Below, in pieces: positions 21,901 to 32,169 of a stretch of 64,000 nucleotides of DNA (its first letter is position 1; the number at the start of each line of letters is the position of its first letter). A program made the position numbers and the translations under genes. A model generated the notes under the pieces. It saw only the letters and a list, made by a program, of their open reading frames with translations. It made no database searches and was not told the origin of the DNA. The DNA is from Cephalopachus bancanus (Eukaryota; Chordata; Mammalia; Primates; Tarsiidae): assembly GCA_027257055.1 (NCBI GenBank), contig JAPVLO010000007.1, forward strand, positions 4,588,001 to 4,652,000, read 5' to 3'.

Positions 21901-24375
21901 TTTATTGTAGAGATGAGGTCTCGCCAAGTTGCCCAGGTGGGTCTCCAACCCGCGAGCTCAGGCAATCCACTCACCTCAGCCTCCCAAAGGTGTGGTATTA
22001 CAGGCTGAGCCACCAAGCCCGGCTATGTTTTGTTTTTTTTTTTGAGTTGGAGTCTCACTCTGTCACCCAGACTGGAGTGCAGTGGCTGCTCTCGGCCACA
22101 GCAACCTCGACTTGCTGGGCTCCGGCGATCCTTCCGCCTCAGCCTTCCAAGTAGCTGGAACTATAGGTGCGCGCTACCATACCCGGCTAATTTTTTTTAC
22201 TTATTGTAGAGATGAGGTCTCGCCAAGTTGCCCAGGCGGGTCTCAAAGCTGTGTCCCGCTTTCTTTGGAACAGAAACACATTACTGAGAGAATAGCTCTT
22301 TCTCTTTTTTTAAAAATAGGAGTCTCACTCTGTCACCCAGGCTGGAGTGCAGTGGCATGCTCGTGGCCCCCACAGCCTCAACCTGCTGGGCTCAGGTGAT
22401 TCTCCGCCTCAGCCTTCCAAGTAGCTGGAACCAGAGGCGTGCACCATGACACCTGGCTAATTTTTTAACAGTTATTTATTGCAGAGACGAGGTCTCACCA
22501 AGTTGCCCAAGCTGATCTCAAAACCCTGTGCTCAGGCAATCCTCTTGCCTCTGCCTCCTAAAGTGCTGGGATGACAGGCGTGAGCCACTGTGTCCAGCAG
22601 AATAGCTTTCCTATTAGAAAGTTCCGGCTGGATGCGGTGGCTCAGTCTGTGATCCCAGCACTTTGGGAGGCTGAGGCGAGAGGACTGCCTGAGCCTAAGG
22701 GTTCAAGACCAGTCTGGGCAACTTGGTGAGACCTCGTCCTCGTCTCTACAATAAATTACAAAAACTAGCCGGGCATGGTGACATGTGTCTGTAGTTCCAG
22801 CTACTTGGAAGGCAGAGACGGAAGGATCACCTAAGCCCAGCAGGTCAAGACTGTGGTGGCTGTGAGCGTGTCACTGCACTCCAGGCTGGGCAACAAAGAG
22901 TGACACTCCAATTCAAAAAAAAAAAAAGAAGAAGAAGAAAAGAAAGTTCTAGCTCCTCGGGCTGCCACAGGGAGGGAGTTAGAGTCCTCCTAGACAGGCA
23001 CGGGCTTTCTGCTCTGGAGAAGAACCATTTTCTGTGTCTGCGCAACGGGGCTTTATTTTAAAACGTAGGTTGCAGACACAGCCCCTTACTTGGGAGGAAG
23101 TTTGTTTCCAGTCCTCTGAGGTAGATGCAATCTGGCCACAGAATCAGAATTAACCAGGTTACTATGTAATACACATCAACTCATACCACAACAGGCTACC
23201 CTCCCCCGCCACAGGCCACCACATCTTCACCTCACCCTGTGGAGGGTCCGCATGTGTGTGCGCTCATGCCCCACCCTAACAGCCACCCAGAGCCTGGGCC
23301 ATGCACCTGGTGCATCTACACTTCCATGCTCTTGATCCACAAATGTATCTTTTTTTAAAAAGGAAATACACAAGTATTTTAAGATTATTTGGCGCCACCA
23401 CATGAAAAGACCATGAATTACTATTTCCAGAACTCAGCGTGTCATTTCGTGATGTGCCAGCACCATCCAAGTCCACTGAGAGGGAGAAACACAGTTGGTG
23501 CACACTGTAAGAAAAACCAGAGACACCTCTTCTCGGGGAAGAGGCAGAGACATGTGGACACGGCCCTCATGAGTATACCCAGTGGCTACCGGGAGAAACC
23601 TCGGCCCAAGTACTGATGTCTGGAGTCCCTCCACCAAGCGGAGACGAAGGAAGGCAGGAGTGTGAATTCTCCTGAATGCAGGCAAAGACCACTACATGTT
23701 AAGTGGATGGCTTTGGTAAACAGAACAAGACCAACTTGCAAGGCTTAAGGAACTATCAAACTCAAGAACTGCTTCCCCCAATGTCCATCTCCTGCACACA
23801 GTATAGATGCTATGGAATACTAAGTACCTGCTCAATGGAAATATCCAAAAGGAAGTTGGAAACAAATGTTTAAACGAAAACCTGTCCATACATCTTAAAG
23901 GGCATATACAAGTGTAAATGTAAGGTCGGCAGGCTGACAGTAGAACAGGCAGCCTGGACCCCAGTCCGAGGAGGGGACACACACAACTCTAGGTGCCGGG
24001 CACTTCCCTGACCTGCAACACCGCCAGTTGGCCTTTGTTCTGCCCTCCCTCCACTGTCCCTTCAACAACGCCACCAGACAAAGAAGAGGGATCAGGAGGG
24101 GAACCGAAATGCCACCCTGTACCTCCTGGGGAGGAAACTGCTCAATCGCCTGAAGGGGAAGGGAGTCTCACCAGCTTTTTCTCTGAGAGGCACTTCTTTC
24201 TGGAGGGCTCCTGATGCTTGGTGTGGTCCACACGGTCCCCCGAGAGCAGCCTGGGAGAAACCTGTCGCAGAAGGAGCTGGCTGGGCGTGAGGAAAGGCTG
24301 CATGAACAGAGCCCACCGCCCCATACCCACAAACATAGTCTGTGATCTTGCTGCGCAGAGCCTCGACGGAATCAT
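16904..24375 (-). CDS. MTG2: Mitochondrial ribosome-associated GTPase 2, complete (six coding exons)
   Basis: This is an Obg-family GTPase of the mitochondrial matrix that assists late assembly of the large mitoribosomal subunit. The - strand join is 24375-24172, 21430-21283, 20751-20636, 19570-19352, 19211-19073 and 17298-16904, giving 1,221 bp, 406 residues plus stop; human MTG2 is also 406. All junction phases agree. The N-terminal ~65 residues are Arg-rich with few acidic residues, as in a mitochondrial presequence. The Gly-rich Obg domain follows (about 70-228; [24 protein letters not shown]). The G domain has G1 GFPNAGKS (231-238), G3 DIPG (278-281), G4 NKID (345-348) and G5 SAVTGEN (371-377), and the protein ends QPLRW. 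The initiator is chosen because it gives the family length; an upstream ATG in the same frame lies before the exon 2 acceptor. The GTPase motifs are intact, so it is probably functional. Confidence 0.96.
17969..18262 (+). mobile_element. Alu, lineage-specific subfamily, sense
   Basis: It starts GCCGGGCTTGGTGGCTCAGC, has TACAATAAATAAAAAATTGG between the arms, and ends GACTCCAACTCAAAA. It carries the subfamily signature GGTCGAGGCTGCGATGGCC. Confidence 0.93.
18274..18568 (-). mobile_element. Alu, same subfamily, antisense
   Basis: The poly(T) is followed by GAGTTGGAGTCTCACTCTGT and the complement of the same subfamily diagnostic bases. It lies about 11 bp from the preceding sense Alu, tail to tail. 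Confidence 0.93.
18571..18850 (-). mobile_element. Alu (AluJ-like), antisense
   Basis: TTTTTTGAGTCAGAGTCTCA through CAGGCGTGAGCCACTAAACC. An older, J-like copy immediately beside the preceding one. Confidence 0.9.
18855..18982 (-). mobile_element. Short LTR-end-like retroposon with 16 bp target duplication, copy 1
   Basis: A 96 bp insertion (18871-18966) is bounded by identical AACACTGCTACATTTT at 18855-18870 and 18967-18982. Read on the - strand it begins GGGGCAACC, contains a CTCCCATGTGGGAGC inverted repeat and AGTAAATCGTGCTTTC, and ends in a (CA)n run where an A-tail would be expected. A related copy lies at 27023-27208. The body resembles the R-region/poly(A) end of an endogenous retroviral LTR, but the long target duplication points to L1-type retroposition of an RNA. 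No coding sequence is present. Confidence 0.75.
19073..19211 (-). CDS. MTG2: MTG2 exon 6
   Basis: 139 bp with acceptor CAG at 19214-19212 and donor GTAGGA from 19072. It encodes Val230 to the first base of Val276: the P-loop [24 protein letters not shown] (switch I region) and NPHVGIVHY. Confidence 0.97.
19352..19570 (-). CDS. MTG2: MTG2 exon 5
   Basis: 219 bp, 73 codons, phase 0 at both ends, donor GTAAGT from 19351. It encodes [17 protein letters not shown] to VAHAGM, the second half of the Obg domain with the Gly-rich [12 protein letters not shown] turn. Confidence 0.97.
19571..20635 (-). other. MTG2: MTG2 intron 4
   Basis: It contains one rearranged antisense Alu (20008-20391) and otherwise unique sequence. 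Splice sites are GTAAGC from 20635 and CAG ending at 19571. Confidence 0.88.
20008..20391 (-). mobile_element. Alu, antisense, with extra middle segment
   Basis: Two arm halves flank an additional partial copy of the centre: GAGATGAGGTCCTGCTATGT at about 20188 and TAGATAGGGTCTTGGTATGT at about 20278. It is longer than a normal Alu (about 380 bp). It is AluJ-like and old. Confidence 0.8.
20636..20751 (-). CDS. MTG2: MTG2 exon 4
   Basis: 116 bp. The first two bases (TT) complete the Val codon from exon 3, then 38 codons: [34 protein letters not shown]. The donor is GTAAGC from 20635. It is part of the Obg domain. Confidence 0.96.
20752..21282 (-). other. MTG2: MTG2 intron 3, GC-AG type
   Basis: The 5' end reads AG|GCACGT on the - strand (21284 downward) and the 3' end reads TTCAG before 20751. 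The GC donor is the only position near the exon end that preserves the reading frame (AGA G + TT GAC). No repeats were recognised inside. Confidence 0.85.
21283..21430 (-). CDS. MTG2: MTG2 exon 3
   Basis: 148 bp, acceptor CTGCAG ending at 21431. It encodes [15 protein letters not shown] through [17 protein letters not shown] plus one base. This is the first half of the Obg Gly-rich fold. Confidence 0.96.
21735..22024 (-). mobile_element. Alu, lineage-specific subfamily, antisense
   Basis: Poly(T), GAGTTGGAGTCTCACTCTGT, GTCGCTCCCGGTCACCGCAG and an end at GAGCCACCAAGCCCGGC. Full length. Confidence 0.93.
22028..22247 (-). mobile_element. Alu, antisense, truncated
   Basis: It abuts the previous Alu. 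It starts with poly(T) and GAGTTGGAGTCTCACTCTGT but stops after GCCCAGGCGGGTCTCAAAG, so the 5' third of the element is missing. Confidence 0.9.
22298..22601 (-). mobile_element. Alu, antisense
   Basis: TTTTTTTAAAAATAGGAGTC through GCGTGAGCCACTGTGTCC. A full-length diverged copy. Confidence 0.9.
22625..22940 (+). mobile_element. Alu, sense
   Basis: It starts GGCTGGATGCGGTGGCTCAG and ends CTCCAATTCAAAAAAAAAA with a GAAGAAG-rich tail. A short flanking duplication AGAAAGTTC is visible on both sides. Confidence 0.92.
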
Positions 24376-24423
24376 GGCCCTGGCAAAACGTTGATGTGGC
24401 ACAGTCAGATGCTTGGTTTCAAC
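24172..24423 (-). CDS. MTG2: MTG2 exon 2 (first coding exon; CDS from 24375)
   Basis: The acceptor CAG ends at 24424 and the donor is GTGAGA from 24171. The first 48 bp (24423-24376) are 5' UTR, and the ATG at 24375-24373 starts 68 codons ([11 protein letters not shown] to SEKKL). The Arg/Ser/Leu-rich composition with few acids before residue 45 fits a mitochondrial targeting peptide. Confidence 0.92.
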
Positions 24424-25197
24424 CTGAACATCAAACAGAAACAAAAGAAAAATGTGTGGAGCATGACAGAATCCCCGTGCATTTCTGAAACGAGTGAACT
24501 GATGCGCCTGTTCTCACACCACTCGCCTTTGACTTGAGTCATGCAATGTCCCTGGGCCCGCCAGTCTAATTGCTATTTGGGGCAAGATTTGTGCACAAGG
24601 GGTTTAAAGCATTAAATCTCCTGCAACACCAGTCATACCCTATGGAACACCCAGTACCTGCCTGATGAAAATATTCAAAAGGAAATCAAAACCACAAGTC
24701 AAAATTTCTTTGCAATAAAAACACCTGCTTACTCAATTGCTATTGAGTGTATTCTCTTGAGCAGCTTTAAAACTGCTAAACTGGAACACAACAAGAATAT
24801 TAAACATGGAATATGACAGCTGACATCAACTCTGGAGACCAGTACCCACCTGTGCTGCTTTGTCAGCATGAACATGGGTCAGGCGCCCACACTGCCTCAG
24901 TCTCCTCACCTTTGTAAAGGGACAGGGCTTGGCATGGAAGGGCTGAGCAGGTCTCCAGGGCTGCAGAAAGCAATCCTGGCTGTCACCATAAATGTACACT
25001 TGGTCTTTGCCCCCAGGTCCTAACACAGAGAACTCAGAAGCCCCAGAACTTCCTGAGTAACGAAGTAACAGGAGTGTCTGCCCAGAGCACCTGAGTCCAG
25101 GGGGGTTTCCCAGGTGGCAGGAGAATCTTGTGGTTTCAGGAGCTACTTTAGGTGGGCAGCTGGACAGCCAGAGCTGGTCTCCAGAGGGACTGAGTCA

Positions 25198-25505
25198 TGA
25201 TTAAAAGCCTGTAATCTCAGCACTTTGGGAGGCTGAGGTGAGAGGACTGCCTGAGCCCACGGATTCGTGAACAGCCTGGGTAACTTGGTGAGACCTCATT
25301 TCTATAAAAAAAAACCAACAAAAAACCAACAAAAAATTAGCTGGGTGTGGTAGCACATGCCTGTAGTTTTGACTACTTGGAAGGCTAAGGCAGAAGGGCC
25401 TGAGCCTTCTGAGTCTAGCAGGTTGGTGCTGGGGTGGCCATGAGCATGCCACTGCACTCCAGCCTGGGCAACAGAGTGAGACACCAACTCAAAAAAAAAA
25501 AAAGC
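25198..25505 (+). mobile_element. Alu, sense (5' truncated)
   Basis: It begins inside the left arm (AAGCCTGTAATCTCAGCACT) and ends GAGACACCAACTCAAAA. Confidence 0.9.
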
Positions 25506-26574
25506 CCAGGCCTTTCAGCTACAGGGGCAGTGAGAACTAGAGACTAGTTGGGAACTGATGTCTATGGACGAAGCTGCCATGAACATCCTTAGACTGTGGG
25601 GTGTGAGCTTCCAGGCTAGCAAACAAGAACTCATCCTTGTACAGGGAGGCAGCCACCCAGCTCCACAGGGACTGAGGTCTGTGTGCAGGATCCTCTGGGC
25701 CTCCCCTGTGAGCCTCTCCACCTGGTTGCCCACCTTACCCTCTGTGGTGCCCTTCAAAATCCACTGGGAAGCCTAAAGCATCTTCCTGAATTCTGAGCAT
25801 TACAGCAAACACCAAGCCTGAGGGGTTGAAGGAACCTTCAATTTGCGGCCAAGTTGGACAGAACTGCGGGGATCCTGGGGACCCACTGCTTGCCATCTGA
25901 AGCATGGGCAGTTCTGTGGGGTAACGGCAAGTGGTGGCAGGACTTAGTGGAACCGTAGGACTCCCCATTGGTGTCTGCAGAGGACTGGGGAAGTGCTTGG
26001 TGTGGAAACCCACACATGTGGGTGAGACATGTGGTGTGGTGGGAACAGACCCCAGCAATATCACACACATGAACTTGGCATGTGCTCTGTGTCATTAGTG
26101 ACATGCCATTAATACAATCATGTGTACATTAGACAACCGGTGAGCTGAGATGTGCAGGGGCCGGGGGCAGAGTGAGGAAGACACCCGCCTGCTCTCCAGG
26201 ACAGCCCCTCCCACTTTGCTGTGAGTAGATATGGCCCACCCCCAGGTTTCCCTGTGTTGTGTGCCCCACGTGAAAGGAAATTCTAAGCCCCCCCATTTTC
26301 AAGCAGGAAACACACACACAGGAGAGTTGAGCTGTGCACGCACTGTTACTGTTTAAAATCAGCACAGGCCCATGTGTGTGGTCTATTCTGGAGGGTAGCT
26401 GCCTTCTCCCAGGAGTTCCCGCACCCTGTTACACCTCTCACCCCTCAACAGGAAGCACTAAGGTGACACTGCCTCTTGTCATCCTTCCTGTGAATGTATT
26501 TTAAAGAAGCCCTGATCTTGAGGTGGTTCAGGGTTTGTAATCAAGGTGCAGAGGTATCCCAAAAATTCCTTCTC

Positions 26575-27000
26575 AGTGTCTCCTTTGACAGCATTTGACA
26601 TGACCAAGCATATCTGTCACAACTAAGAAACCATGCTGGCATTCTACTGCTAAATCCACTCCAGACAGGGCTCGAGTCCACTAGTATTTCCATTAATGTC
26701 CTTCTTCTATTCCAGAACCCAGTCCAGGCTCCCACACTGCATTTAACCATCAGGGAGCGATATTTTTAAGAGCTGAAAAAAAAGAACCATCAACCCAGCA
26801 TTCTGTACCCGGTTAAAACATCCTTCAGGAAGGACGGTGAAATAAAGGCATTCTAACATGGTAGAAACTAGGATAATCTGCCACTCTATCTCTGCTGTAT
26901 GAGAAATGCTAAAGAACATCTTTAGACCGAAGGAAACTGACATCAGAGGGAAGCCTGGGTTTTAAGGAGTTGAAAGGAAAGCAATAGAAATGATAAACAT
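26575..27000. mobile_element. LINE-1-derived scraps
   Basis: 26580-26745 read on - resembles an L1 3' region (GGACATTAATGGAAATAC, TTTCTTAGTTGTGACAGA). 26780-27000 on + resembles another L1 segment (ACCATCAACCCAGCATTCTG, AACATCCTTCAGGAAGGACG). Both are old and diverged. Confidence 0.55.
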
Positions 27001-27022
27001 AAAAGACTGTATTTTTCTTCTT

Positions 27023-27208
27023 AAGACTTTTTTTTTTTTTTAAAGAAAGTAGGATTTATTGGGGAAACACCCTCGGGTCCCCTCCCACTGTGGGAGCTTA
27101 TCTGTCATCTCAATAAATCCTTTCTAAAAAAAAACAAAAGTAGGATTTATGAAAACAGAAAAGCTCCCACAGTGGGAAGAGATCGGGAAGAGGTTGCCCC
27201 AAGACTTT
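27023..27208 (-). mobile_element. Short LTR-end-like retroposon, copy 2, with internal inversion
   Basis: The flanks share AAGACTTT (27023-27030 and 27201-27208). On the - strand the insertion begins GGGGCAACC, runs through CTCCCACTGTGGGAGC and CATAAATCCTACTTT, then carries an inverted second copy of the same body. It ends AATAAATCCTACTTTC with an A-tail (the T-run at 27031-27041 on +). The arrangement looks like an inversion formed during retroposition. Compare 18855-18982. Confidence 0.7.
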
Positions 27209-27260
27209 AAAAATATCTGTAATTATAGCCCCAAGACTCTTAAAATATCTGTAATTATAA
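27197..27260. repeat. Tandem duplication, 2 x 32 bp
   Basis: CCCCAAGACT(C)TTAAAAATATCTGTAATTATA occurs twice in direct tandem, 27197-27228 and 27229-27260. It spans the right boundary of the retroposon, so it arose after that insertion. Confidence 0.85.
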
Positions 27261-27289
27261 ACACAGAAAACAGTTCATTGAAAAACATA

Positions 27290-27622
27290 AGCTAGGCTAT
27301 ATGTGGTGGTTCATGTCTGTGATCCCAGCACTTTGAGAGCCTGAGGCAAGAGGATTGCTTGAGCCCAGGAGTTCAAGACCAGCCTGGGCAACACAGCAAG
27401 ACCCTGTCTCTACAAAAAATAATTTAAAAAAATTATATGGGCGTTGTCACGCCCTCCTGTATCCCAGCTACTGCAGCTACTCAGGAGGCTGAGGCAGAAG
27501 GTCCACCTGAGCCCATGAGGTTGAAGCTGTGATAAGCCATGATTAAGCTAATGCACTCCAACCCGGGCCACAGAATGAGACCCCAACTCAAAATATAAAA
27601 ATTTAAAAAAAAAAGAAAAAAT
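27290..27622 (+). mobile_element. AluJ-like element, sense
   Basis: GGCTATATGTGGTGGTTCAT through GACCCCAACTCAAAAT, then an A-rich tail. The second arm has a disrupted start and it is clearly older. Confidence 0.88.
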
Positions 27623-27765
27623 AAGCTTAGTTGAGAAAGCTCTATCTAGCATGATCAAGAAAATAAGAGAGTACATAAATCACCAACATCAGGAACGTAA
27701 ACAGGGTTAACAATACAAGCCCTGCAGACACTAAAGGATAAGTGAACACCATGAACAACTTTATT

Positions 27766-28057
27766 TATTTATTTATTTTGAGTTGGAGTCTCACTCTGTC
27801 GCCCAGACTGGAGTGCAGTGGCACGCTCCCGGCCACCGCAGCCTGGATCTGCTGGGTTCCGGTGATCCTTCCGCCTCAGCCTTCCAAGTAGTTGTACCTA
27901 CAGGTATGCGCTACCACGCCCGGCTAATTTTCCGATTTATTGTAGAGATGAGGTCTCACCAAGTTGCTCAGGTGGGTCTCAAACCCGTAGGCTCAGACAA
28001 TCCACTCACCTCAGCCTCCCAAAGCGTGGGATAACAGGCTGAGCCACTGAGCCCGGC
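27766..28057 (-). mobile_element. Alu inserted in LINE-1, antisense
   Basis: TTTATTTATTTATTTTGAGT head and GCCACTGAGCCCGGC end. The flanks GAACAACTTT and GAACAATTTT form its target duplication. Confidence 0.93.
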
Positions 28058-28352
28058 TTCACGAACAATTTTATGCCAACAAATTCAACTAAGGTAAAAC
28101 AGGAAAATTTCTTGAAAAATGAAACTTACCAAATAAACACAAGAAGAGACAGTCTAAAATAGCTCTGTGTTTACTCAAGAAGCTGAATTTGTTATAAAAG
28201 AACATTTCCCAAATAAACATTCCAGATCCAGATTGTTTTCCTGGTAACTTCTATCAAACATTCAAGGAAAAAATAACACCAATCTTACACAAGCTTCTTC
28301 AGAAAACAAAGGAATTAATAAGGCCTCATCCTATGAGGCCAGTGTAATCTAA

Positions 28353-28869
<517 letters not shown>

Positions 28870-29570
28870 ACACAGAACTCTTAACAACATATTGCATCCA
28901 GGACAGAAAGGATCATCCACTCAGACCTAGCAGGGGTTTCCCAAGAACAGAAGGTCACATCAACAACAAAACTTAGTCAACGGATCTCATGATATCGACA
29001 GAGGGAGTGACCATCTCAACATGTACCTTTGGAAACCACCCACTCATGATTAGGACAAGAGAGCATCTTGGCAAACTGGCAACAGAAGGGGTGTCTTCAC
29101 CTTGATTGAGGCCATCAGGTGAGGTCCACAGAGCAAATCGCACTCAAGGAGCAAGACCTACACTGCTACCTGAGATGGAGAAAAAGGCACAAACCTCATG
29201 CTCACCACATCTGTATGACACTGCCCATTCAGACCCTACCACAGAGAACAAAAGAAAAAAGGAGGAAGTAAAGCTTCCACCCCATCTGGAGATGGCAGTC
29301 CATGAATATCTCAGGGAAATCTATAAAGTGCAATTAGAGTTATAAAGTAAACTGAGCAGGTACCAGATTGTAAAGTTAATGTGAAAATCAACTGTATTCT
29401 TCTACACTAGCAACAAACAGCTAGAATTAAAATCAAGAAAAAAATCTCATTTACAGTAGTGCCAAATACAGAAAGTACCTAGAAAGAAATTTAACAAAAC
29501 ATTCAGACCTCAGCTTGCAAGATTCTGTTCTAAATATTTTTCAGATATTAATTCCTAATAAATATTCTGT

Positions 29571-29861
29571 GTAGCCAGGCTTGGTGGCTCAGTCTGTAAT
29601 CCCACGCCTTTGGGAGGCTGAGGTGAGAGGATTGCCTGAGCCCACGGGTTCAAGACCCACCTGGGCGGCGAGACCTCATCTCTACAATAAATCAAAAAAT
29701 CAGCCGGGCATGATAGCGCATGCCTGTAATTCCGGCTACTCGGAAGGCTGAGGTGGAAGGATCGCCGGAGCCCAGCAGGTCGAGGCTGTGGTGGCCGGGA
29801 GCAGTCACTGCACTCCAGTCTGGGCGACCGAGTGAGACTCCAACTCAAAAAAAAAAATTCT
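29571..29861 (+). mobile_element. Alu, lineage-specific subfamily, sense
   Basis: GCCAGGCTTGGTGGCTCAGT to GACTCCAACTCAAAA. The flanking AATATTCTGTG/AAATTCTGTG suggests a target duplication. Confidence 0.93.
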
Positions 29862-29867
29862 GTGAAG

Positions 29868-29990
29868 AAAGTACTTTCATATTCCCATTTTACAGATGAG
29901 GAAACTGAGACAAAGACAGCTGAAGAGACTTAGCCAAGGTCACAAAGTCTGATGGGAAGGCAGGGGTGCAGTTTGAAAGCAGGTTAAGAA
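29868..29990 (-). mobile_element. MIR SINE fragment
   Basis: ATTCCCATTTTACAGATGAG, GAAACTGAGACAAAGACAGC and CCAAGGTCACAAAGTC are the antisense MIR core. Confidence 0.85.
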
Positions 29991-30314
29991 AAACTAAACA
30001 ACTCAGACCATCGACATGAGCATATCCACGCTAAGCCTCTGGAAAGCTGTACAGCTGTCCTGGACATTCTGGAAGCCAGGCTTCCTGACATTGGAGACAT
30101 GAACCTGAAGACAAATGGCAGCAGTATTCAACTACAAAGCCACCCAGAGCCCAGGATGCTCACACTCGCATAACACGGCTTACTTCCTTTCTGTCCCTTC
30201 AACTTCTGATTAGAGACCTGCTGTAGGACATGGCTCTCCCTTGTCAGATGAACAAAATCAACTTTGCTCCACACTGTATTTGTGGTCTTTATTTTCCTTC
30301 AAATAAGGCTATTC

Positions 30315-30515
30315 TTGTGCTGTCCAATACAGTAGCCACCAGTTACATGTGACTAATTTTAAATGAATTAAAATTAAATAAAATGTAGAAACTCTGTTCC
30401 TCAGTCCCACAGGCTACATTCTTGCTCATAGTCAAATGTCGCCAGTGAGTGCCATACTGGACAGCACAGATTAGAACATTTCTGTGCCCACAGAAAGTTC
30501 CACTGGACAACATTG
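30315..30515. mobile_element. hAT-Charlie-type non-autonomous DNA transposon
   Basis: The ends are imperfect inverted repeats: GTGCTGTCCAATACAGTAGC at the left and CATACTGGACAGCACA further right, with AAAATTAAATAAAATGTAGA in the middle. This is the familiar MER-type hAT element. The exact family was not determined. Confidence 0.7.
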
Positions 30516-30837
30516 GTCATGCACTGTGCAGTAGGTGCCCAGAAAAGTAAACTCAAATTCTCCCTAATTGCATCCATTTCCTGGGGACAGTTCAGCGCAG
30601 CACAGTAGGCAAGAGTGGTGCAAGCCAGGGTCCAGGGTCCGACAGAGAGTGAGATACTTCATGATGACAGGATGGGTCTTTTAAACACGCCTGGCATGGC
30701 ACTCGATGAACACTGAAGGTCCCACTTGGTAACAGCATTACTGTTGTTCTATAAAATGTCATGCTCTGGTTACTGGTCTACAAAAATCGTCTGCCAGAAA
30801 CCTCTCTTCTAAGCCTTTTATGTGGATATTATTTACT

Positions 30838-30985
30838 GTTAGGGACAGGATCTCGCTGTCACCCAGGTTGGAGTGCAGAGGTGTGATCAAAGCTCACTGC
30901 AGCTTCAAACTCTTGGGCTTGATCCTCCTGCCTCAGGCTTCTGAGTAGCTAGGACTACAGGCACAAGTGACCATGCCCAGCGAAT
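30838..30985 (-). mobile_element. Alu right-monomer-like fragment, antisense
   Basis: AGGGACAGGATCTCGCTGTC to ACTACAGGCACAAGTGACCA. A single arm, old. Confidence 0.75.
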
Positions 30986-31012
30986 TTAGATTTTTTAATA
31001 TATTTCTTATAG

Positions 31013-31300
31013 TAACCCTGTTGGGGTAACACTGCACGCAGAGGTAACCATGTGGGGTTAATACTGTGTGCAGGAATAACCCTGGGGGGGTAATTGTCTG
31101 GAGGTAATACTGCGTGCAGGGGTAACCATGTGGGGGTAATACTGTATGTGGGACTAACCCTGTGGGGGTAATACTGCATGCCGAGGTAACCCTGCAGGGG
31201 TAACACTGCATGCGGGGATAACCCTGTGTGGGTAATACTGTGTGCAAGGGTATCCATGTGGGGGTAATCCTACGGGGTCACTGTGTGCAGGGGTAATTTT
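31013..31300. repeat. Minisatellite, about 33 bp units
   Basis: About eight degenerate copies of TAATACTGTGTGCAGGGGTA + ACCATGTGGGGG occur, with some shortened units. It lies in MTG2 intron 1, about 1.3 kb from the promoter. The phase-shifted Thr/His/Pro-rich frames on - are artefacts. Confidence 0.92.
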
Positions 31301-31589
31301 CATTTGCTTGTCCAGGCCAGCTTTCTACCTTGCTCTCTGTGTCAGGAGCCTGACCCTGCCCACTGGCAGGGAATGGAGGGAGGAGCAAGGGCTAGAACAC
31401 TGACTTCCCGGCCCCCCAGATCAGAGACTGAAGCCCAGCCTACAGTCAAGGAGCCTCTCATTCTGGGAGCTGCTCCTGCCCCTTACCCTCTGCAGTCCAG
31501 GGGTACACATGATTCCATGCCACCAGCTCCAGGCTGAGAGGCCAACTCCTTGGTTCTCCTACTCACCTCTGCAAACCATCCTTTCACAA

Positions 31590-31740
31590 GTCTCCTCGAA
31601 TTATTCTGATTCCTGATTTTACTTCTTTTTACAACCACACAGAGCAGAGGAGGCTGACACTCAAAGAGATTAGGTCACTTGCCCTGAGTTACAGTATCCT
31701 CTGGTCTCTCTGTCACCTGTACTTTACAGCAAGAATCTTC
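31590..31740 (-). mobile_element. MIR SINE fragment
   Basis: GCTGACACTCAAAGAGATTA and GGTCACTTGCCCTGAGTTAC are MIR antisense. Confidence 0.6.
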
Positions 31741-32169
31741 ACACCAAGGTGCCACTTGTGTTCTTCAACTCTGGCATGTCCAGGGCGCGCTGAGATTTAC
31801 AGGAACCGAGTTGTATCCCCAGCCCCCTTTAAGGCGGGTCCTCTCCTTTACAAAAGAAAGGTAAGCTCCAGTGACATCGTGGAAGCAAAACCCTCCGACT
31901 TCCATCTGCAGGTCTGTGCGAACGGCATCCCTCGGCGTCCACAGCAACAAAAGTGTAAGACAGGAATTTCAGGGACAACAAATCCGATCACGCTGGGCAC
32001 AACTCCCATGAGCTACCTGGAATCGCTCCACCTCCCTGGGAGGCGCATTCAGCAGCCTTGTGTTTAATCCACTGGCGCGGTTCTGTGCAACTGTGTACTG
32101 CGAAGGACCGTTTTTAAAACTCCAGAGAAAGACGCTCAATACTCGGGGCCCCAGGTCAAAGCGAATGCC

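Larger units (their letters stand above)
21431..24171 (-). other. MTG2: MTG2 intron 2
   Basis: It contains a cluster of four Alus (21735-22940), three antisense and one sense. The rest (22948-24171) is unique sequence in which I see no gene. Confidence 0.88.

Noticed and set aside
24142..24444. Upstream ATG (24444) as the MTG2 start
   Set aside because: It lies before the exon 2 acceptor (CAG ending at 24424), so it is intronic; the ATG at 24375 gives the family length of 406.
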